Below are positions 34,551 to 45,885 of a DNA stretch of 64,000 bases, in pieces (positions within the stretch are counted from its first letter, which is position 1; each line of letters starts with the position of its first letter). This DNA comes from Holothuria scabra (lineage: Eukaryota; Echinodermata; Holothuroidea; Aspidochirotida; Holothuriidae): the NCBI GenBank assembly GCA_037179385.1, contig CM074193.1:37350846-37414845 (forward strand). The letters are read 5' to 3'. Position numbers and translations under genes: made by a program. Below the pieces are notes generated by a model, which was not told the origin of the DNA, made no database searches, and saw only the letters and a list, made by a program, of their open reading frames with translations.

Positions 34551-34960
34551 GCCGCGGTCACACTGCAACGGATTCGGATCGGATTCCGATCCGAATTTTA
34601 GGGGTTTTTGTTGAAATCGTCTTCATTTCCGGTCGCAAAGAGGCAAAAATTTGTCAACCCGTGTAAATATATGATTTGCATTTGATGTCTATAAATAAAA
34701 TGCCAACTTATATTTTTCGTGACTTCACTCCGACATACATTTTTAATCGGACATCGTACTCCGATAAAATCTGCTTATCGATGTGACCCCCCGAAAATTA
34801 GCATAAATTTAAATTTCATAGTCCTATGGTACAAATCATATATTTACTCAATCCAGCAATGTTTTGGGTCTTTCCGAGAAGAGGAGGAGAAAGGTTTTAA
34901 CAAAAACTTACAAAAATCGCATCGGAGTCCGATCCGAATTCGTTGTAGTGTCACCGCCGC
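34551..34960. mobile_element. MITE, GAATTCGGATCGG family, full-length copy
   Basis: The left end GCCGCGGTCACACTGCAACG is followed by GATTCGGATCGGATTCCGA. The right end is the inverse, TCGGAGTCCGATCCGAATTC, then GTTGTAGTGTCACCGCCGC. Terminal repeats are about 42 bp. It is non-coding. Three partial relatives lie at 12010, 28900 and 35399. Confidence 0.85.
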
Positions 34961-35398
34961 TTAAGATTAAGACCCACAGAAGAGTACAGTTATGTTACAT
35001 CTTGCGTGTGCATTCATTGTATAGTTTATAAAATAGGTAGGCGGTAGCATCATCTGATATTACTCATGCAGTCCCTTATTTCAATCTTTCAATTTTAATT
35101 CGTTCTTAATGGGTTTTCTGTCTTGAAATAAGAAAAGTAGTAACTTTGTGCTGTGGGATAGCATAACCGTAGATACTTTTAAGTACTACCCTCTTAGGTT
35201 TCTAATATCAAAAACTAAAGGGAGGGTATCCAGGAGAGAATTGTTAGGAGGGGTGGTAAATGAGAACGAGAGAAAAGAATGAAAGAAACGGGAAGAGAAT
35301 AGGAAGAAAAAGGAAAGAAGAAAAATACGTAGAGGTGATGAGGAAAGCAGAACAAGGAAAATGGGAAGGAAAAAGGGAAAATAAAAGGATAAAGCTGG

Positions 35399-35640
35399 GT
35401 CCGGCTACAACGAATTCGGATCGGATTACGATCCGGGTTTTTGTTGTTTTTTTTTGCTTTAGTAAATATTTTCCCAACCTCTGCTAGGAAAGAACTTAAA
35501 TTGGAGAAATTATGAAATATAGACCTATGATTTGTATCAGAGAACTGCGAAGGTGAAATGCTAACTAATTTATTTGTGACGTCACACCAACAGAAAGTTT
35601 TTTCGGACACTCGTAGTCTGATAAAAGTTGTCCGTTGGTG
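35399..35640. mobile_element. MITE, GAATTCGGATCGG family, right-truncated copy
   Basis: The left end GGCTACAACGAATTCGGATC continues GGATTACGATCCGG. The interior GTGACGTCACACCAACAG matches the copy at 28900. The right end stops where a GCACTCTAAAAG word (another element terminus type) begins at 35639. Confidence 0.65.
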
Positions 35641-37490
35641 CACTCTAAAAGTACAATGTTTAGGTTTAACCAAAATCATGGTCACAGATTAACTTATCCT
35701 TCTCTGGTTAAAATAAGTACGGGTAAAATTTAACATTGCATTGGTAAAACCGATGAATTGTGGTCCAATATTAAAATGGTTATGGTAAATTTTATCCAGT
35801 CATCCTCGGTTATTTTAACCAGGAAATGGTTAGGTACATGTTTTGTTTTCCCTTTTTGTTCCAAATCTTTCTTAGTCTTTCTTTCTGTTTTCTTTCTTGT
35901 TTTCCTTTTTTATTTTTCTTCTTGACGCGCTATATATACGTCTCTAATTTATTTGAAAATTCATTTCAGTCAAAGCTTTCAACTTCATCTTTTAAACGAA
36001 TATGGAGTCCCTTTTATTCTCTGTATTGGTCAAAATTCCGTCTCATTAGTATGTTGCGTTCAGAAGTTATGACTTTTTGAAGCAAATATTCAGCACAGTA
36101 ACACATTGCATTGTAGGGAATCTGTGATGTCATACCGGCAGATTAATTGAGCATCTTTTGTATTTTTATGTAATGTTTATACATGCAAATGAAATATGCA
36201 AACACTAGTTTTCGAGCTGCAATCTTTGTGATCACAAAATTTTCAGGTCAACCTCAAAGGAACAATATTCAATGTTCCACTTGTGTGAAGTTTCGTGGTC
36301 AAACTAGTTACTCCAATTTTGAAGAACAACAAAAGATTTTAGAAGAAATCTGCCGGTATTGCAAAACCTTTTGCAACCTTAGAGCAACTAGGAGTGTGTT
36401 TTTGACAAAGATAACTTATCTTCAAACAGAATTATCTTGAGTTATGAACAAGCTATAATGTGGGGTTTGAAGAAAGTGTGATAAAACATTCTAATTTATT
36501 TGAGACCATATGAAATTGACAACGGGATATTCCTTTCACGACACACCAACACAAATCTTTTTTACAGAGCCAGTCAACTAGAAAAAAAGTTCAAAAGTTT
36601 AAATTTATCCTTCAGCTTGGTTCAAGTTCCATTTGGTTTCCCCAAGTTAAGCCGCCTCTTTCGACAGGCGGGAAATACCATGGTCAGATTCTACAACATG
36701 GTTTGGAGTTGATTCTTAGACTTCCACCCAGGTTTAAACCTTAAATATTGTTTTCCAAAACCAAAATTCGTTAACATTCACCAAAGACGGAACACTAACC
36801 ATCATGACTAACCTAATTGACAAAAGGCATTTCAAGAAGAAACTTTGAATAAATAACATTTAACATACCTCATCCACTATCATGTTCTTCCAATCTTCTG
36901 TTCGATACCTCGGGACAACCCCAAAGTAAAGCGCTGTCCATTGGTTACTCTGAGAGGGTGAAAGTGAAAAACGTACTGTATGTATTGCATGTAAAACCGC
37001 ATGAACACATGGTCAGGTTAACAGCTACACCAATCTACCGTGTTGATCATCTGGGAGTAAATGCATGACAGCTCCTTGATCCGGTAAGAATGGTAATCCT
37101 GTAGCTTTGCTTTGTACCGTGCAGATGGGACAGTCAGCATTTTCCAAGAATACTCAGTAGGAATTGTAACTGCAGACTAATCTCGATATCCTTTGTGTGC
37201 ACGTACATAGATGTAAAAGCAAATCGTTTTCTGAAGATAATCTTCACCAGGGAGCTGATATTAAAAGGGCGAATGCAGTCACCCCAATTTAAAAAAGTCT
37301 AAAAGTCTATCCCACTATGTCACTGACTGCTCCTGAGAACCACGTGACAATGTTCTTATCACTGATTGGATATTTGTTTGTGGAGTTACCCGTTGTTTTA
37401 CCTGGGATATGTTAATCTTTAAGTTCATAGGAATAAAAAAAGTTACGAGGAAGAGAAACATGAAAAAATAAATGACAAGTTGCTGTTGCC
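35641..37490. other. Gene-less stretch
   Basis: CACTCTAAAAG at 35641 resembles the terminus of the AGAGTGAA/foldback elements, but no right partner was found. No gene is supported. Confidence 0.35.
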
Positions 37491-37494
37491 TTAA

Positions 37495-38063
37495 AGGTAA
37501 TATGACATGTCAGCAAAAAGGCTTGAATTTACTTGGTAGTTAAGAAACAAGTGTTTTAAGGAAAAATCCGCTGGAGTTATGTCAATATCTTTTACCAAGA
37601 TATTCCTCTTCAGAGTTTAAATGTTTCTGAAACAACTTGTTGCTGTTGCAAAAATAATGATGCGGAATGTTGCACAGTGTTGACGTTTCTTTTGTTAACC
37701 CTGTATTAATAATCCCTTAATTACTCAGCAGATAGTTTATGGTTTGGTGATTGATACAGGTTGTCTTCAAGGACACAATTTCAACTTTCAAAATAAAACC
37801 CTCAGGGTTTATTTATGTTACAAATAACCTTGAAATGAAGATAAACAAAGCATAACATTTGCCATATATGGCATGTCCCTCCTTAGACATAACTAGATTT
37901 ACATATTAAGCTTATGTTTATGCAAGATTAAGTGCAAATCAGAAATTAAACTGTAAAATGGTCAATTTTTAAGCTATTTTGATGGAAATTGCAGCAATTT
38001 TCTTGATTTTTGATGCTTTTCGCAACAACTACCCAACTTTGTCATTTTGGTGTCACACTACCT
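37495..38063. mobile_element. piggyBac-like MITE with TTAA target duplication
   Basis: TTAA (37491-37494) is followed by AGGTAATATGACATGTCAG. The right end GGTGTCACACTACCT is followed by TTAA (38064-38067). The terminal repeat consensus is AGGTARTRTGACAY. At 569 bp it has no open frame. A diverged copy in the other orientation is at about 16105-16640. Confidence 0.82.
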
Positions 38064-38391
38064 TTAAAATTCGTTTGGGTGACTACTCCTGCCCTTTAAC
38101 CGAGCACGAAGCCACTGCGTAGTGTATTGCAGTAAGACGGTCTCTTCAGGGAGCAGCTAAATAACAGCTCCCTGGTCGCTTGACGATTGCAGCTGTTTTT
38201 TTTTTAATATGTTTATCAACACCAACAAGGGTGTTTTGTAAATCCAGCACACCGATCCTCTGAAGGGGAAGTTTAAGCAAAAAAATAATTTTCTCTTTTG
38301 TAACAGACTCACTTTGACAAGGAATGTTTTTTCTTCCTTTCTCTTTTTCTTATCCTTTTTTCTTTTTTGCAGACACACTGTTTCACACTCT

Positions 38392-38668
38392 CTTGGGAAC
38401 CGACCATTGCCCAATTACCGTTTTTAAAGGAATATTCGTCGACAACACCACAAATCCAACTGTAATGTCATAACCCGCTGACTTAATCTTTACATTCCGA
38501 CAAATATTATGAGGTACGACGTATAACGGCCAACGGTCTACACAGTGCCAATGAAATGGAAATCCTGCAGCAGCGAATCGTTGCCATTTTACCAAAAATA
38601 AAGACTGGTTATTTGAAATGAATAAAAACCTGCCAATGAGAAGAGAGATAGGGACGTCAGAGGCAAAT
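38392..38668 (-). pseudogene. SLC35G-like gene fragment, decayed
   Basis: It aligns to the middle of genes A and B (the loop after helix 5 through helix 7). Surviving words include GGAACCGACCATTG, CGTCGACAACNCCACAAATCC, AGTGCCAATGAAATGGAAATC and CCATTTTACCAAAAATAAAG on the + strand. Several small indels destroy the frame. Neither end of the gene is present. This is a third copy of the local family and a pseudogene. Confidence 0.85.
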
Positions 38669-38699
38669 TTACTGTTCGCTGCTACAGACGATTACGATC

Positions 38700-38881
38700 A
38701 GCCCTTTTGTTAAGTGAGTGTAGGTAGCCATTGGTATGGTCCATCAGCCTTAGATTGTCTTCATTTATTGTCTACATGAATTTCAAACACTCATATTCAG
38801 TGATATTGAAGGAATCAAGACACAAGTTAGTGCACAACCATTCATGACACAGTTAAGCTCGGAAATTGAAAGATTAAAAGG
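38700..38881 (-). pseudogene. Exon remnant of unknown gene, paralogous to 45886-46047
   Basis: On the minus strand a weak acceptor (CACTGAATATGAG) precedes a stretch encoding EIHVDNK, then after a frameshift EDNLRLMDHTNGYLHSLN. The other copy reads HVDNKNEDDWRLMDTTNG followed by a hydrophobic segment. I do not recognise the protein. Homology continues past a hAT-like insertion to about 39720. Confidence 0.5.
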
Positions 38882-39630
38882 CAGCGGCCGTGCCAGAATG
38901 TCAAATTTTGTGGGGCAAACTGAGGGCAAAGGAAAATACTGGGGGTAAAGATTTTCGCGCTCAGTCCGAAACCGAGAGCGAAGCGCGAGGTCTTCCGGGT
39001 GTGTCCAGGTGCAAAACCCCGGTGGGGGCTCAGGGGGGCGAAGCCCCGGAAGCTCTGAGGTTTTAGCATATCTCTGGGTGAAAAATTATTTCCCTGGAGA
39101 GGTATATTATTTGATTTTTCGGTTGATCAAACTCAAAGGTTAAAAACTTCTTTTTCTTTGGTACATCATTTAGCTTTTGCGCCGTGCCAGCTAATGCCAC
39201 TATACTAGTCAGTAACTTAACTAGACACTTTTCATTTGGACGGGATGCTGGGGAAAGACAAAGTGTTGAAGTAGTGTTAATTGACACTATCTTAATAGAA
39301 CGCAATCATCAGTTGACGTGCAGCCAACAGAAATGATTGATGCATGAGGGAGAATAAGAAACAATAGAAGAATTAACGAAGCACGTTATCTACCACGCCG
39401 CAAAACAGGACAACTTTGTATCATTTGTGATATGCGTACCACATGTAGAATGGAAACCCCTGATCTAACCCGGAAGGATGTAGGCCAGTGCACTCCCACC
39501 CAACCCCCAACACACACGCACACACATAGGCCACATACACTTCCATTCCAGCAGCTTTATTTGTAGGGGGGCAAGGAAAAAATCTGAGGGGGAAAATTTC
39601 CCCTCATCCCCCCTCGAAGCGCCGTCACCG
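38882..39630. mobile_element. hAT-like non-autonomous element with 8-bp target duplication
   Basis: TTAAAAGG (38874-38881) and TTAAAAGG (39631-39638) flank it. The left end is CAGCGGCCGTGCCAGA; the right end inverse is CGGTGACGGCGC. These are diverged versions of a CAGYGGCGGCGCC-type terminus. The paralogous segment near 49183 lacks the element and has one AAAGGTGAT, which proves the insertion. The interior has GGGCGAAGCCCCGG and a CA-rich patch at about 39505-39530. Confidence 0.85.
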
Positions 39631-39719
39631 TTAAAAGGTGATAGATTCCAGTTATGGCCGACTGAAATTGGACTATCACTTACTGTCCGGATTCGTCTAT
39701 ATTCCAGGAAGAAGCATTC

Positions 39720-41675
39720 AACAGTAATACTTTGAAGCCAACATTAGTTCAAGTGACGCGATGTAGGTTACTTTAATCAAGTTGTTTCGCTTCTGAATTC
39801 TGAACATGTAGGCCAACAAACGTTTCACAAAGTACACTGTCAAGGTCGCTAAAAATTGTACCCCGCGTACGTCGCGCACACCATACAGTACTACGTGGAT
39901 GTAACGGTAAAAAAGAAGTTGCGGATCGTACCTCAAGTTGTAACAACCGAGCTCTTCTGGAATTGCCATACGTTATTGGAATCAGTATTAGTTATTGGTA
40001 AATAAGTGCGAGGTTTGTGATTTGTCATGGGTCTGTTAAAAATTTTACTTAGATCATAACTCGGTGGCCGCACGTAACTGAACTGAGATCTCTTTTGGTA
40101 TTCCGCCGTCATTTTAGGAGGAGGCAAGATATGCAGTCTTCTGTACGATCGCTGTTGATAAAACACGTAAAAATCTCACCGAAATTTTTGTATTCTGAAA
40201 CGTTTCACTGTCTTGCTTTGTTAACAAAATTATCTACATTAAGCAGATAAGAGGATAGCGCTAGAATTGTAAGCTTCTTAACACGAATATTGGTGTACTT
40301 CTGTCGGTTTGATTTTCTTTGGATTATTCAATTAGTTCTACTCAAGCTTGTGATGTGTGCAGGGATCCTACACGCGACAGGTTCCAGTGTCCAACCTATC
40401 CTCTATTTCCTAAAAATCCACAACTTTCTAAAACCCAAAGTTTTCTGTTGAACCTACGTGGTGCTTAAAGATATGATATCAACCTGTCCACCTTTTTACA
40501 TCCAATCACTCTCTGTACAAGCCAGGAAGGTTAAGCTAAACGACAACTCTGGCGTCCAATCCAAGTTGCAAATTTTAATAGTTACTTACCGATCGAATGG
40601 TCTCAGCGGTTGAGACCCCTCCGTTCGCCGATTTTTTATTCGCTGAACAGAGCTCTGTAATACAAGCAACTAAAGGCGGGACTAAGGATTTCGGTCAGAG
40701 GGGCGAAAATGGTCTGTTGGGGCGTTTCGAAGGAGTAAATACCCTGGGCCTCAGCACGATTGAAGCCACGGCCTTTCAGACTTTCCATTTGATTTTGCGC
40801 ACCCGGTAGTGCCATTTCTCCTCGGTAAGTTTTTCTATTTATAAAACATGTTTAAATTTTCTATATATGGACCACAGCAGAAGAAAATTCGGGGGGGGGG
40901 GCAAATTTCCTTAAGGGGGCAGTTCCGCGCCACCATGACTTGGCGCGGAGCGCACGAAAACTTTGGCCCAAGATACCTCCCAGATCGCTGGAAATGGCAT
41001 TTCTGAAGCCTATTTACCTCATATAAAAACACTGAGAAAACTGTAAAGAAATGTTGCTCTTAATTTTTCTTCGTTTTTTCTTTGTTTTCTCCGGTTTTTC
41101 GGGTTTTTTATTTTCCAGGGGAGGGCAAGTTCCCAACCCTTTGCCCCTACCTGTGGATGCCCATGTTTCTATCCCTCTCTTTCACATTCTAGTATATGAA
41201 GGAGGTAATTATATTTTGTGTTATTGTCAGGTCATGATTTAAGATTTTAATGTAATAATGGGCTACTTTGTCGAGGTAAAGATTAAACCTGCCAGAGCCA
41301 CATAGCAAGCAGTGTTATGGGGGGAAAAGTCATGGAAATCAACCACCGTTAGGGGTACATTTTTGGTATCTGGAAATCAAGATAAGTACACGAAGAAACA
41401 TTATTTGCCGAAATTTACATCATGTAAACACCTTGAAATAGCCATCAATTAAGTATATTGCACGAATAGCCAATAGAAAAGGTCTGCTTGGCTCTCTAGA
41501 TTGGCGACTTCATAATAAATAAAAGTAGCCTAAACCTTATTAGATGCAATTTTCTGGCTTTTGAGACCACGAAAGTACAGAAATAAGCATTTTCATGAGA
41601 TTATCGTGCAGTGTCACAAATAGCCATTTATCATGAGAATGATCACTTGAAGAAAAGCGAAATGGAAACTGCTCA
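39720..41675. other. Gene-less stretch
   Basis: A poly-G run lies at about 40891-40901. CACCATGACTTGGCGCGGAG near 40930 sits in a short hairpin. A GGAAATGGCATTTC word is shared with 62070. No gene is supported. Confidence 0.35.
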
Positions 41676-41881
41676 TTACACTTTAAAATCAAAAGAGTGA
41701 ACTTAGTCACTCTTTGATCGAGTGAAAAGTGCAAATTCACTCCATTAGAGTGATAATTCACTCCAAGAGGAGTGAAGTTCCCTCCAAAAAAGAGTGAAGT
41801 TCACTCCAAAAAGAGTGAAATTCACTAGATGAAGAGGGAAAATTCACTCTTCCACGAGTGCCTGCAATGATCGCTCTTTTT

Positions 41882-44800
41882 ATCTCATCGCTCCGTGAGG
41901 GGGATGAGATATTGTAGTCACTTTGCCTATGGGGCTATATATGGCAATGCCAGCTTAAATCGCAATGGTTACCATGGTAACGGTAAATAGTCTCGAGGTC
42001 TAACCCATGGTGAGGTACCCCGGGGTGACTGAAGGTCCATGGCTGAGAGAGGGGTCAAAACCTGTCCGTGTGTGTGTGTGTGTCCAATTTTGTTTTCCTA
42101 ATATCTTGTAAACGGCTGGGCCGATTTTCTTCAAACTTGGTAAGATGGTACCTCAGGTGGAACAATTGCATTTTTAATACACAACCGGAAGTGAAGGTCA
42201 AAGGTTACAGGTCAAAGGTCAAATTTAGTGAAATCACATTTTCTGCTATATTTCCAAAACGAAACGTTCTCCTGACACGAAACTTTACACATATGATGAT
42301 TGCATCTAGACCTACAAAAATATGTGGTTGCCATAGTAACAGAGGTCAAAGGTCAAGTGGTAGAGTCGAACAAAAAAAATTCCAAGTGATAATTTGTTCG
42401 TAAAACAACGTTTTTGTCCCTCAAACTCCTCCTAGTGGGCTGGACCGATTCTTTTCAAAATTGGTAGGTGGGTACCCCAGGGTGGGAACTTGTGTCTCCC
42501 AGACCCTCGGAAGAAAAGGTCAAAGGTCAGAGGTCAAAGGTCACATTTTGCAGAAAAACACCTTTTTTTCCTATTTTGTACTAAAACTTCAAAAGAAAAC
42601 CTTCATTTTACATGAAACTTCACAAGTATAATAGGGTAGACTAGTTCTACCAAAATATGTAGTTTCCATGGCAACCAAGGTCAAAGGTCACGTGACAGGG
42701 GGTCAAATACTTTTCTTTGTATTCACTGTAACTCTTAACGGACGCATCCCACAAATCTGAAAGTTTAAGTGTAATAGCCTAGGCATGATACTGTAAGTTG
42801 TGCCGATAATGTGTGGTTGTCATGGCAACCAAGGACATAGTTCACGTTACAGATTGTCAAAGGTTAAAGTGGGCATAACACGGCCACAAAAACTTTAGTG
42901 TATTGCAAGATTAGATACAGTATTTTACAAATATCATCTCACACCCCATTAAAAACCCGTACAATTCGGCATAAATGATATTCGAAGGAAAACTGCATTC
43001 AAAATCCAATTTCGAAAAATGCCGCAACAGCTCACCTGACTTTTATGACGCAATTGGCGGCACAAACCCCACCCTACGGCGCGCATCTAGATGTGGAACT
43101 AATGTAACGTTCGGTTAAGCTATCTTATCTTAGCAACCTCATGAAAACGATTAAATCACAATACAGAGTCCAACATACAGAGCGAAAGGCGCGGACCATG
43201 GTGGGGACTGGGAGCAAATCATTGGCCAATGTGTTCGCGTGTGCATGCGCGCGGGTAAAAATAGTTCTGTTTTTGTGCAAGGAAGACGTGGTTCGGTTGC
43301 TATAAAGAACTACTTAAGCGCGTCCCCACTACGAGCGCGTCTTTACTGTATGAGCTGTTTGATGAAGATGCTATTGCGAATACTAAGCAGTCACCGCGCA
43401 ATGCACAATTCACAATGTACGCTCACTGCTATCGGAGCACCGGTGTTTGCAATTATGTTAGCGCTAACACGCGTTACCATGCACATGATTCGATGATTGT
43501 GAGCTCTCTGGTACAGTGTTGCTGACGTACCGTGCCTCCAATGACGTCACCATTTTGAGACGCGTTCACATACGTTTTTTCGCTTTCGAACTTCAAATGG
43601 TCTGAGCCTGGCTTGTGATTGGGAATTCAAAACGTCGTATTTCGGTATTTATGGACATAATTTAGTAGGGAAATCATTCACTTTATGTCAAGGTGTACCC
43701 AAAGAACAGTTACCGAGGAACTTACTTTGGCCCTGTCATTCCCACTTAAATGTTTTGTAACTAGCCTATTTTTCATCAATTATTAAATAAGCTAGACTCC
43801 TAGGTTAGTACTTCGTAGTAACAGTGTCTCAAATTCTTTTTTCACTAGCTTGTATGCTGCAGTGAGATTTTTAAGTTCCTGATCGCATTTCACTTTGATG
43901 GCCCTTATATCTAGAGTCGGTGTTCTCATATGGTGTGTGCAGACAGTTGTTTTCAGTCCAAAGTTGCTGTAACTGTTAGGCCTAGTAGTATGAAGGTTGA
44001 AGTCAAACCTAGGGCTAGACTTGAAATCTCAAGCTGGTTAACGGTATGTAGGCTAGGTCTGGGGCTAAACCTATGCCATTCATAGGCTTGAGTTATAGCC
44101 CAAGATATGAAACTGTGGGTGACTAACATTAGGTTAGGCATAGGGCCTCTATCTTACATATTGGTGCCCTTAAAACTTGGCGGTTCTGGAGCATCGCCAA
44201 AATACGTACGTGACAATTTCCTTGCCACGGGCTAGGATTGGCCACAGGCCAATACGCAGAAAAGGTTTGTGCGTCGCCCGGAAATCTTCTAACGCCACAC
44301 GTTCAACATCGCGCACACGCCCAGTTTTTTAATTGAGACGCACTTGATGTGCATATCAGCTCGACACACATGAAGTTTGCTGTCGCGTCAAAATGGAGAA
44401 TACGCCCAGCTAGCGCCTGAATTATAACAATTACGCACTTGTCTAAAGCGTCCCCAAAAGCGTCTTACTTTTATTATCGTTGCGTCCATATCTAATCGTA
44501 TCAGTTTAGTGTAACAGCCAAGCTCGTTTTTTTTTTTCATAGTGTTGCAAGGGGATAACAGCATCTTAAAAAATAAATTTGTTCAAAAATCTTAGATAGG
44601 CCTACTGGATTAAAAGGGCAAGCGTTACAAAGGTTGGGTAGCCTATTTCTCCCGTTCTTATGTAATCCGGTGTCAGAATTTAAATATCCAAATGATGTTT
44701 TTTGGAATAAGGGGTGCGCCTGTTCCAAGAACTTGATTGGTCTGTGCTATATTCTTTTCCCTCGCTATCTTACGAAAAAAAACTTCCGTCCCCTGGAACG

Positions 44801-44994
44801 AAAAAAATCGCTTCCCTTGGACTTCAAGATTGTGGCATGGAGTTTTAGTAGGTAATTTTTGTCAATGACATTCTACTGTAGCATAAAATTCAGCACAGAT
44901 AAAACTTCTAGCTCATACATAGTTCAAGTTCTGTAACCAACTTGCGCACATGTTAGCGATGAGATATGCAACTCCGTGGATTGCCCTCTTGTTT
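41882..44994 (+). repeat. Inverted-repeat core, arm 1 (3.1 kb)
   Basis: It starts ATCTCATCGCTCCGTGAGG and ends GGATTGCCCTCTTGTTT. It is the reverse complement of 51901-55108 throughout, with scattered substitutions and small indels. The word ATCTCATCGCT at the start is inverted about 35 bp before the end (AGCGATGAGAT), a possible sub-terminal repeat. The left third carries repeated modules with DR1 sites. The right two thirds have no recognised coding sequence. Confidence 0.92.
42100..42870 (+). promoter_or_regulatory. Modular array with five perfect AGGTCAAAGGTCA (DR1) sites
   Basis: AGGTCAAAGGTCA occurs at 42209, 42343, 42517, 42531 and 42678, with degenerate forms at 42195 and 42848. This is the consensus direct repeat spaced by one base that HNF4, COUP-TF and RXR-type nuclear receptors bind. 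The sites sit in three diverged modules. Each combines some of a GGNTGGNCCGATT-TTCAAA-TTGGTA block, DR1 sites, a (T)ACATGAAACTT block and an AAATATGTGGTTGCCATGG-like block. The sites are seen directly; binding is inference. Confidence 0.55.
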
Positions 44995-45196
44995 TTAAGA
45001 GCGATCACCGTGGGCACTCCATCAAGAGTGAAACTTCGCTCGTTTTAAGGGAATTTCACTCTTTTTGGAGTGAACTTCACTGTTTTTGGAGGGAACTTCA
45101 CTCCTCTTGGAGTGAATCATCACTCTACTGGAGTGAATTTACATTTTCACTCGATCAAAGAGTGAATAAGTGCACTCTTTTGATTTTAGAGTGTAA

Positions 45197-45885
45197 AACT
45201 CTTAAACCGTTACCATTGTGATAACAGTTTTATTTTATTTTAACCTGAATGTTCTCTTCAAATGATTTTGAAAAATGTTGTGGAAGCTTTTTTGGTACCT
45301 TTGTAACATCTTTTTATTGTCTATGTTGACGATTATCCCCCACAACAAGAGGACTATTTGCTGCGCCCTTTGCAACATCTTTTATTGGCCTGGAGGGTGA
45401 ATTTAATTTCAGTCTGTTTATTTCGTAAGCTTATTATTACGCTTACTGTTGAGCAATTAGCTTTGCACAGCGACAACATTCATTATAGTACGTATAAAGC
45501 ATGAACTTAAAAAAGATACGTTTCGGCAAAATCTATCCCTTTATTACAGAAGATGAGTCCCTTTTTCATCAGAATAAAGTGCAGATAGTACAGTTACTAG
45601 TGGCTGTTTGAGCATTTTGTTATCTGGGCCTTAAAACAGCGCTATTAAGTTATGTCTTTTGCCAATAATGGTGCAAGAGTACCATTATTGGCATTGGTAT
45701 GTTAAAAACCTAAAAAGGGCGCCGACAGACGATTTTGGTCCGCGGGGGGGGGGGGGGGGCACCCCTGACCATATGGAAGCTCCGCCACTGCGAGCAATCC
45801 TGTTTTCTCGTTTATCAACTCAACGCTGGGGAGCATGCATTCACCAGGGAGCTGCTAGAGACCCTCTAAAAATTCCCTGCATTCA
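45197..45885. other. Gene-less stretch with poly-G and a hAT-like terminus
   Basis: A G-run lies at about 45744-45758. GAAGCTCCGCCACTG at 45776 looks like the right end of a hAT-like MITE whose left end could not be found. Confidence 0.35.

Larger units (their letters stand above)
41676..45196. mobile_element. Foldback DNA element with ~200-bp AGAGTGAA-rich termini, carrying a 3.1-kb core
   Basis: The left terminus (41676-41880) TTACACTTTAAAATCAAAAG is followed by a series of AGAGTGAA/TTCACTCC words. The right terminus (44992-45196) is its inverse, ending CTTTTGATTTTAGAGTGTAA. The two termini match over about 200 bp. Between them lies the 3.1-kb core that also exists without these termini at 51901-55108. 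A small solo version of the termini lies at 58850-59120. No transposase is visible. Confidence 0.82.

Noticed and set aside
35215..35685. 156-residue minus frame rich in Phe/Ser/Pro
   Set aside because: It reads through a purine-rich low-complexity stretch and a MITE end; no recognisable domain.
43239..43496. 85-residue frame in inverted arm 1, similar to frames at 53385-53675
   Set aside because: Similarity comes from the repeat itself. The frames in the two arms are of different length and direction and show no protein motif.
41882..44994. Helitron assignment for the 3.1-kb core
   Set aside because: The TC start is compatible, but no CTRR end with a preceding hairpin and no Rep/helicase sequence was found.
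41685..45190. CRISPR-like array of AGAGTGAA words in the foldback termini
   Set aside because: Words are short, irregularly spaced and mirror-symmetric, and the DNA is eukaryotic.
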